DNA of 31,374 nucleotides from a virus, in IMG/VR virus record IMGVR_UViG_3300035034_000760, positions 1 through 31,374 of that record. One strand, given 5' to 3'. A model generated the notes under the pieces. The model did not search any database. It was given only the letters and a program-made list of their open reading frames with translations, and was not told where the DNA came from. Shown here one piece after another: positions 26,401-31,374 of the stretch (the first letter of the stretch is position 1; each line of letters opens with the position of its first letter). The translations under genes were made by a program, and so were the position numbers.

Positions 26401-27986
26401 TGACAACCACTTACAACCTTTCCAAAACAGATCAAACAAAAAGTACTATCCAAATTGATGAGAATACTAAGATCACCAATCTTGTTGATATCGTACTGTT
26501 TGGGTATAAAAAGCTGGAATACGGTCGTGAGTTGAATGAAAACTTTTTACATTTATTAGAAAGTTTTGCGTGTCCACAACTGGGTTCGGATGATTCTACC
26601 CCCGATACTTCTAGAGCAAACTACGGAAAACTATCTGAAGCAAAATTAATTGAAGGACAGTTCTGGTATAACACTACGGCTTCCGTTTTAAACTTTTGGG
26701 ACGGAACACAGTGGGTACCTTTGTCGAATCTCGGAGAAGAAATTGCAGCCAACTGGGGCCAGATTCTAGATGGACAGCAGTTACCAAGACCGGAAAGTGC
26801 TTCAGGATATCTGTTCCCATATGAAGAATGTAGTTGGATTGTCTCAACGTTTAACCAGAACGGCCTGATAGACAATATGGTATGTAGAACTGATGATATA
26901 GCAACTGTTGAAATGACGTATATTTATGATGGGGCGGGAACTACCACTGGTGCAGTTGCCAACTATTTGATTGTGGGGATTAAGGATAATAATAACATAG
27001 GTACCCAAATACCTGTACCACCACCCCTACCTTCGTCTGTACCGGAACCATCACAAACTCCAACACCGACACCAAGTACTTCGGTTGGTGCGTCTCAAAC
27101 TCCAACCCCAACACCTACCCCGACTCCAACCGAGTCAGGACCAGCAGTGTTTAACCCACTGGTGTTGAGAGTTAACAGCCCACTAACGGCTACGTGTTCC
27201 GGAGCTTCAAGTTGTACGGCATCTAGGGTTGTTACAAGTGGTGATTATACGATAGCGGGTGGAAGTGGTAACTACACATATTTGTGGCAGTCCATATCCC
27301 CAACAACGTTTAACCTTAGTAGCAGTACGAGTGCAACACCAACGATGCTAAGAACTGCCAATGTGGGATCAACATATAGTGGAACCGGAAGATTGACGGT
27401 AACTGATACAATAACCATGGAAACCGTTTCTAGGCTATTTTCGTTCAACACCACTCATAATTTTATTGGTGTTACTAATACACCTACACCAACGCCAACA
27501 CCTACACCAACACCAAGTAGAAGTGTGACACCTACGCCTACGCCAACACCTACCCCAAGTAATAGTGGTGCAGAGACACTAACGGCAACGGTTTCTGGTT
27601 CTTGTGGTTCGGTTATAACAACCTTTAATGATTCACTCTGTATGGGTGGAGTCTTTAACGGAATTTCTGATGCTGTAACGGTCGTACCATCCTCAATCGT
27701 TGTGCCATCTGGTGGTGTTGGACCATATACCTACTCAGTGAACCCTGCTTCTGTAGTCACAAATACTACAGGTAATGGACTTCTACAAGGGGTTAATGCC
27801 AACAGTCCACTTCCCGGCCAAATAACAGTCCAGTATGGAAACGGGCCAACACAAAGTAGCCAGTTAACGTATAACATAGATGTTACATGTACAATTGTGG
27901 TAACTGATTCTATCGGTAATACCTTTAACCGCACAGGAGTCTTGTGTACAATTGTTATTGATAGAAGTTGCAATGACCCTGAATAA
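26400..27986 (+). CDS. Tail-fibre-like protein C with two PT linkers (528 aa)
   Basis: N-terminal module as in A and B (YGRELNENFLHLLESF, GQFWYNTTASVLNFWDGTQW, GYLFPYEECSWIVS, NYLIVGIKDNNNIG). Then a PT linker (about 216-245), a first Ig/PKD-like domain (about 250-355, GGSGNYTYLWQSISPTTFNLS), a second PT linker (about 360-387) and a second beta domain (about 390-528, GGVGPYTYSVNP) with several Cys. Thus it is A with one domain added and unrelated distal sequence. It probably forms the longest fibre of the set. The next gene is a fibre-assembly-like protein. Confidence 0.75.
   Translation: MTTTYNLSKTDQTKSTIQIDENTKITNLVDIVLFGYKKLEYGRELNENFLHLLESFACPQLGSDDSTPDTSRANYGKLSEAKLIEGQFWYNTTASVLNFWDGTQWVPLSNLGEEIAANWGQILDGQQLPRPESASGYLFPYEECSWIVSTFNQNGLIDNMVCRTDDIATVEMTYIYDGAGTTTGAVANYLIVGIKDNNNIGTQIPVPPPLPSSVPEPSQTPTPTPSTSVGASQTPTPTPTPTPTESGPAVFNPLVLRVNSPLTATCSGASSCTASRVVTSGDYTIAGGSGNYTYLWQSISPTTFNLSSSTSATPTMLRTANVGSTYSGTGRLTVTDTITMETVSRLFSFNTTHNFIGVTNTPTPTPTPTPTPSRSVTPTPTPTPTPSNSGAETLTATVSGSCGSVITTFNDSLCMGGVFNGISDAVTVVPSSIVVPSGGVGPYTYSVNPASVVTNTTGNGLLQGVNANSPLPGQITVQYGNGPTQSSQLTYNIDVTCTIVVTDSIGNTFNRTGVLCTIVIDRSCNDPE
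27041..27132 (+). repeat. (PT)n-coding repeat, first copy in fibre C
   Basis: Runs of CCAACACCGACACC-type units coding PTPTP, split by a Ser/Val/Gly spacer. Confidence 0.8.
27477..27560 (+). repeat. (PT)n-coding repeat, second copy in fibre C
   Basis: Runs of ACACCTACACCAACGCC-type units, coding the second PTPTP linker, split by SRSV. Confidence 0.8.
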
Positions 27987-28003
27987 GATGGTATAATGTC
28001 AGT

Positions 28004-28777
28004 ATGAGAGAAATAAAAAATCTTAAAACCTCTAAGACTGAAGACCAAATAAGAGATGAAATTTTGGCACTACGTGCCAAGAAAGTGAGCCAGTTGGCAT
28101 ATACCGACTGGACACAACTAAAGGATGTCACATTAGAAAATGCTAATGATTTTGGGGCATGGAGGTCTGAACTCCGACGATACAAAATACGTCACAACGA
28201 AGACTCCAAAAAATTGGATGAAATAATTTCCAGAAAGCCAGTAGCAATACTATCAAACACTGCATCAACTGTAGTGGGTACGGATACCCCGCTCCCCAAT
28301 TATGTGGGTCCACCAACTGACTTACCAGAACCAACATCGCATGGAACTCCTGTAATCACACGCACAAATGAAGAGTGGCGCAATTTTCCGGATAGAGCAC
28401 CATTGACATCTATGAAAAATGCCATGGATAAACTTACTGAAATTTTGACAGCGGATAAAAGCATTGAATTAGAAAACGCAGATGTTGGTAGTTATAATTT
28501 GTTTAGGTTGATACAAGAAGAATTGATTGACTATGAAAACATGGCATCAGACAATCCTCCCAAGTTCCTCAAACGGTATATGGATGTATTGGGATATTCC
28601 CACACTGATCCCGAAAACCTTATACAATTAGATATAATATGTAAAAATTATTTCACCAACATCAACGAAATATTTTTTCGGTTTGAAGAAAAGATTCGAA
28701 GAGTTTACAATATGTCCAACGATGAACTAACAAAGGAGTTGGGCGAACGTGGATATAGATATAGACCTTCAGACTAG
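28004..28777 (+). CDS. Tail-fibre-assembly-like protein (257 aa)
   Basis: Residues about 17-60 (IRDEILALRAKKVSQLAYTDWTQLKD, broken here for length) follow the motif R-x-x-R-x-x-x-L-x-x-(S/T)-DWTQ-L-x-D followed by W-x-x-Y/L-R-x-x-L-R, common in phage tail-fibre assembly proteins and their N-terminal domains. The rest is helical (about 140-250), with a Pro-rich middle. Position directly after three fibre genes supports a role in folding or attaching them. There is no clear Shine-Dalgarno. Its last 29 bases overlap the next gene's start. Confidence 0.6.
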   Translation: MREIKNLKTSKTEDQIRDEILALRAKKVSQLAYTDWTQLKDVTLENANDFGAWRSELRRYKIRHNEDSKKLDEIISRKPVAILSNTASTVVGTDTPLPNYVGPPTDLPEPTSHGTPVITRTNEEWRNFPDRAPLTSMKNAMDKLTEILTADKSIELENADVGSYNLFRLIQEELIDYENMASDNPPKFLKRYMDVLGYSHTDPENLIQLDIICKNYFTNINEIFFRFEEKIRRVYNMSNDELTKELGERGYRYRPSD

Positions 28778-29327
28778 TGTAGACACACAAGAGCTTTTCC
28801 CACGTGCTATACGTGCCTCTATGAATGAAAGGGGTGAACTTAAAACACATTTAGTGGGAAATTATTTTCAACACATTCCAGTAGATAAGGAAACGGGCCT
28901 TGCGGCAATAACATATAAAAAAGCTCTGGAATATGGGTTTTTTAAAATTGACCTCATTCATCTAAAACTTTTAGACCGTTTTGAATCTAAGGATCAGTTG
29001 GAGAAATATATGTTTAGAGAACCCAAGTGGGAAATGTTCACTGATTCCACTGTTGTTTCCAAACTGTTTCATTTATATAAGTCATATGATTTGTTGGCAA
29101 AAGTTAAGCCTTGTTCAGTTTTGGAAGTTGCAGATTGTCTAGCCTTAATTCGTCCGGGCAAAGTACGTTTGATAAATAGTTACATCAAAGACAAAAAGGC
29201 GATCAGACAGGAGCTATACAGGAAAGAACAGGCCAGTGATTTGAGAAAATCTCACGCCATTCCCTACGCCTACTTAGTTATAGCTAATATTAATCTGATC
29301 GAAGACGGACTCTATGAAACTTTATAA
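28749..29327 (+). CDS. DnaE-like palm/fingers fragment, C-terminal half (catalytic Asp)
   Basis: GTG start behind AAAGGAG, 29 bases inside the previous gene. The protein begins with MDIDIDLQ (Asp2, Asp4, Asp6), matching PDIDIDF of bacterial polymerase III alpha, where the first two catalytic aspartates lie (E. coli D401, D403). GFFKIDLIHLKLL (Asp68) matches GLVKxDFLGLRTL, the third aspartate (E. coli D555). SKLFHLYKSYDLLAKVKP and ALIRPG (from about 132) match GVFQLES...KP and ALYRPG. KSHAIPYAYLV (167-177) matches NKSHAAAYALxSYQ. The long DnaE region between the second and third aspartates is greatly shortened, and no PHP, clamp-binding or OB domain follows. The N-terminal palm part is missing and found in the gene at 19619. 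Confidence 0.75.
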   Translation: MDIDIDLQTSVDTQELFPRAIRASMNERGELKTHLVGNYFQHIPVDKETGLAAITYKKALEYGFFKIDLIHLKLLDRFESKDQLEKYMFREPKWEMFTDSTVVSKLFHLYKSYDLLAKVKPCSVLEVADCLALIRPGKVRLINSYIKDKKAIRQELYRKEQASDLRKSHAIPYAYLVIANINLIEDGLYETL

Positions 29328-29664
29328 TATTTTTGAAGACCAAATATCATTGTCAGATAGACAAAAGTATGTATTGGCAAAGATAACAATGGCTGCAACA
29401 CCACTATTGGCATATGAAGCCATTGTTGATTCGGAACCAGATGTAGAAGCCTCTAAGGTATTACACCAGCATGGATTTATTAATGTTTCTGTAACAGAAG
29501 GTAACGCGGCCTTAACCTCACGAGGAAAACAGGCCACTGTTGAATACGGTATTGCTGATGAATCCGGTCAGTTAACGGACGTTGGTACAAATTTAGTCAA
29601 CAACTATGGTGACCGTAGTGAAGAATCGGGAGAATCGGGCGAATCAGGAGAGGTAGTCACCTAA
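29314..29664 (+). CDS. Possible winged-helix protein (116 aa)
   Basis: ATG inside the last codons of the DnaE-like gene (14-base overlap). Residues about 12-75 have a winged-helix layout: LSDRQKYVLAKITMAATPLLAYEAI, then ASKVLHQHGFINVSV strand and ALTSRGKQA, resembling MarR-like recognition modules. The tail has three SGE repeats and no fold. A DNA-binding or protein-binding role is possible. Its 3' end overlaps the opposite gene by 21 bases. Confidence 0.6.
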   Translation: MKLYNIFEDQISLSDRQKYVLAKITMAATPLLAYEAIVDSEPDVEASKVLHQHGFINVSVTEGNAALTSRGKQATVEYGIADESGQLTDVGTNLVNNYGDRSEESGESGESGEVVT

Positions 29665-30120
29665 CGTTTTGAAGTCCGCAACAGAATCCTGAAAACTTTC
29701 AGTATTCTTATGAATCTTCCTTTTTCTTTTTCGAATTTTCCGAGGATTACTTACGTCAAAGCAAAAGACTGGGCCAATTACTCTTGAGACATAATCGATT
29801 GAGTAACTCTTCACGATTCTAGAAGCCTCTTGTTCGAACCCCTCTTTACAGAATTCAATAGAAACAGGGTATAGGTCTCTACTGGATGTATACCACTTCA
29901 ACGCAATTGCAATTACTTCTTCTTCGGAAACTTTTTGTGGACCACACAAATCTAGACAAAAGGCTGTAATATGCCTCTTCCCTACATTATCTATGATTGA
30001 CAAATTCTTCTCATCATTGTATTTTATAAGAGTAATGAACTCATACCCCTTATATGAAAGAGGGTAGTCTTCAACAACTAACGGGAATTCCGAATTACTT
30101 TTTAGTCTTTTGATTTCCAT
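29644..30120 (-). CDS. Unknown protein, only minus-strand gene (158 aa)
   Basis: No + strand gene fits 29665-30211, while this frame is open for 158 codons and has a late promoter on its own strand 32 nt upstream (30153-30160). The product is MEIKRLKSNSEFPLVVEDYP..., with alternating strands, a central YPVSIEFCKEG part, a VSRVIGPVFCFDV segment and a very basic RKIRKRKRKIHKN near the C-terminus. That pattern is seen in hypothetical proteins of T4-like phages as I recall. No Shine-Dalgarno is evident. It is convergent with the gene at 29314 and divergent from the gene at 30212. Confidence 0.7.
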   Translation of the reverse strand: MEIKRLKSNSEFPLVVEDYPLSYKGYEFITLIKYNDEKNLSIIDNVGKRHITAFCLDLCGPQKVSEEEVIAIALKWYTSSRDLYPVSIEFCKEGFEQEASRIVKSYSIDYVSRVIGPVFCFDVSNPRKIRKRKRKIHKNTESFQDSVADFKTLGDYLS

Positions 30121-30152
30121 GTTATATTTTTATTATTGTCGGAATATGTCGG

Positions 30153-30160
30153 TATTTATA
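30153..30160 (-). promoter_or_regulatory. T4-type late promoter on minus strand
   Basis: TATTTATA on the + strand reads TATAAATA on the - strand, a full match 32 nt before the - strand ATG at 30120. Confidence 0.65.
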
Positions 30161-30179
30161 CACCGTTCTGGAATAGTGA

Positions 30180-30186
30180 ATAAATA
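30180..30186 (+). promoter_or_regulatory. T4-type late promoter
   Basis: ATAAATA, 25 nt before the ATG at 30212; divergent from the - strand element 20 bases away. Confidence 0.55.
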
Positions 30187-30211
30187 CAAAAGAATTAACA
30201 AAGGCACAATT

Positions 30212-30655
30212 ATGTTCAAAATTTACCGATATGACGAAGATGAAGAATTGAATAACGATGACTTGACAGATTTCGATTTCGATGAAAGTGAGACGGATGA
30301 TGAAAGTGAGACGGAAATATCTTCGGGTGGGGACGAGCTTAATAACGAAGAATCACTTGGAGAGGTTGATGGTGAAGAGGAGAAAGAGGAAGACCCAGAT
30401 TTTGTAGGAACTATAAGAACCGTTGTGGGTGCGGCTCTAGTATATAAGCGAAAAGAAAAATCTAATACCTATGAAGAACTTTGGATTTATAACGCCGAAA
30501 ACGAACTTAAAAAACTAGGTAAAATTAGAGACACCATATTGGCTGGAACGGATATTGACCCCCACACCGAAAGATCGGATGATGGAGAACAAACATGTGA
30601 CACCACAACAATAGGCAATGTTCAATACTTACACATACGAGGATTACCAAACTAA
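30212..30655 (+). CDS. Hypothetical protein with acidic N-terminus (147 aa)
   Basis: The ATG at 30212 is preferred over an upstream in-frame start at 30110, since it has an AAAGG site and sits 25 nt after a late promoter. Residues 5-65 are very acidic and disordered, with a duplicated DESETD unit. Residues 65-147 form a compact domain: TIRTVVGAALVYKRKE, YEELWIYNAENELKKLGKIR, ILAGTDIDP, NVQYLHIRGLPN. I associate a similar domain with hypothetical proteins of T4-like phages. Late, possibly virion-associated. The TAATG overlap couples the next gene. Confidence 0.7.
   Translation: MFKIYRYDEDEELNNDDLTDFDFDESETDDESETEISSGGDELNNEESLGEVDGEEEKEEDPDFVGTIRTVVGAALVYKRKEKSNTYEELWIYNAENELKKLGKIRDTILAGTDIDPHTERSDDGEQTCDTTTIGNVQYLHIRGLPN
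30281..30315 (+). repeat. Tandem duplication in acidic region
   Basis: The 17-base unit GATGAAAGTGAGACGGA occurs at 30281-30297 and 30299-30315, period 18, in frame (adds DESETD). Its identity suggests it is recent. Confidence 0.85.
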
Positions 30656-31086
30656 TGTACGCAGGATATCAACTAAGCGAATACTCAAAAAATAAACTAC
30701 TGAAACTTTTTCCACCCAAATATTCTAGAATCTATGCTCATCACATTACAACAAGGTTCGGAACTAACAATAAAGATGACATCCCCCCATATACCGAGGA
30801 TGTACAGGTTGTGGGCTATGCAGATTCATCGGATGGTATTGAAGCATTGATTGTAAGTATAAATGGGGATTCCAAAAAAGATGATGGAAATCTATTTCAC
30901 ATTACATGGAGTCTTGACCCCAATCATTATCAACCATTTGATAGTAACAAAGTGGTAAAGCAATTTGGTGTTACGCTACCAACCCCAACCCCTATTCAGG
31001 TAGAACCGAAATTGTTCACGGCCACAACCCCTTATACGGATACTGGTGTAAAAGAAACTTTCCTTGACTATCTCAAGAAGGTATAA
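30655..31086 (+). CDS. 2H phosphoesterase-like protein (143 aa)
   Basis: Two H-x-T motifs, HHIT (His30, Thr32) and FHITW (His82, Thr84), 52 residues apart, in a protein of 143 residues with alternating strands, as in the 2H phosphoesterase superfamily. RIYAHHITTRFG and GNLFHITWSLDPN, with ALIVSINGD between, fit the two active-site strands. 2H enzymes act on 2',3'-cyclic phosphates or other cyclic phosphodiesters; phage members include T4 57B (Acb1), which degrades CBASS cyclic nucleotides, and RNA-repair phosphodiesterases. The substrate cannot be told from the sequence. The start overlaps the previous stop (TAATG). Confidence 0.6.
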   Translation: MYAGYQLSEYSKNKLLKLFPPKYSRIYAHHITTRFGTNNKDDIPPYTEDVQVVGYADSSDGIEALIVSINGDSKKDDGNLFHITWSLDPNHYQPFDSNKVVKQFGVTLPTPTPIQVEPKLFTATTPYTDTGVKETFLDYLKKV

Positions 31087-31137
31087 TATCGTAAACGGAC
31101 TAGATAGTAATATAGTTCAATAATTGGAGAGTTGAAT

Positions 31138-31374
31138 ATGAACACCGAAGAGTTAGAAAAAATGTCCAACGACACACGATATGAAAAGTTGTTTAAGCAT
31201 GAAGTAGCCCGTTTCGTAGAAATGCGAATGGAACTTAACAATGCTAAAACAAAAGTTAAAAAAGCTTATCTGGAGAAAAAAATAGCTAAACAGAAATCAC
31301 ATACACTTGACGTTGGTATGAAACTTGCCATGTTCAAAGAACTACAAGAATCGGCAACAGAATCACTAGAATCA
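31138..31374 (+). CDS. Partial hypothetical protein, runs off the end
   Basis: ATG at 31138 with GGAGAG site (31126-31131), then 79 codons without a stop to the last base. The visible part begins MNTEELEKMSNDTRYEKLFK and is a Lys/Glu-rich helix (KTKVKKAYLEKKIAKQK), probably coiled coil. No function recognised; the 3' end lies outside the window. Confidence 0.7.
   Translation, partial: MNTEELEKMSNDTRYEKLFKHEVARFVEMRMELNNAKTKVKKAYLEKKIAKQKSHTLDVGMKLAMFKELQESATESLES

Noticed and set aside
27968-27997. TTGCAA, 18 bases, TATAAT as a promoter for the fibre-assembly-like gene
   Set aside because: The start of transcription would fall on the ATG itself, leaving no leader; probably chance.
29172-29179. 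ATAAATAG inside the second DnaE-like gene as a late promoter
   Set aside because: It lies in a conserved coding part and 135-140 nt from the next start, outside the 22-32 nt range of the others.
28749-29327. DnaE halves explained by a frameshift or sequencing error
   Set aside because: The halves are 8.5 kb apart with many intact genes between, and each has its own start and stop.
30110-30211. Longer N-terminus for the acidic protein (start at 30110)
   Set aside because: It would cover both divergent late promoters and overlap the minus-strand start; the ATG at 30212 has a ribosome site.
31064-31087. TTGACT and TATAAT as a promoter for the last gene
   Set aside because: Spacing is 12 bases, too short for a sigma70 promoter.

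Overview
The window is part of a T4-like myovirus genome (lytic tailed phage). Recognisable T4-type genes are the gp41 helicase, small and large terminase (gp16, gp17), gp32 single-strand binding protein, UvsX, UvsY and UvsW, and both clamp-loader subunits (gp44, gp62). The DNA is AT-rich, genes are tightly packed with many ATGA/TAATG overlaps, and all but one lie on the + strand. Several unknown proteins look like hypothetical families I associate with aquatic T4-like phages. No host-specific or photosynthesis gene is seen, so the host cannot be named.

Layout. 1-1525: three small unknown genes, one with a membrane anchor. 1559-6476: two large virion proteins, one with about 13 tryptophan-rich repeats, one with a discoidin (F5/8 type C)-like domain. 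6552-8331: gp41 helicase and a small gene. 8368-13148: packaging block, with gp16, a T5 A1-like metallophosphatase, a 49-residue gene, an ATPase-only terminase paralogue without the Walker A lysine, and gp17. 13177-20194: a SWIM-like zinc protein, gp32 with its own promoter and leader, an intrinsic terminator, then a run containing uvsX, uvsY, uvsW and a protein resembling one half of a bacterial DnaE polymerase palm. 20236-21804: a basic protein, a GroES-like co-chaperonin and a membrane coiled-coil protein. 21855-24222: clamp loader and two zinc-finger-like genes. 24293-28777: three paralogous tail-fibre-like genes with (PT)n linkers and a fibre-assembly-like gene. 28749-31374: the other half of the DnaE-like palm, a possible winged-helix protein, a single - strand gene, an acidic protein, a 2H-phosphoesterase-like protein and a truncated gene.

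Regulation. A T4-type late promoter element (TATAAATA-like) precedes twelve genes, with its seven-base core 22-32 nt from the start codon, including one on the - strand serving the only - strand gene. Replication and recombination genes lack it; gp32 and gp44 instead have sigma70-like promoters. This lets unknown genes be sorted provisionally into late (virion/packaging) and early/middle classes.

Most interesting: two genes 8.5 kb apart together carry, in order, the motifs of a C-family (DnaE) polymerase palm. The first ends after the GRGS nucleotide-binding motif; the second begins at the catalytic DID. Also notable are the Walker-A-defective terminase paralogue and a hairpin over the gp44 ribosome binding site that its own promoter would bypass.
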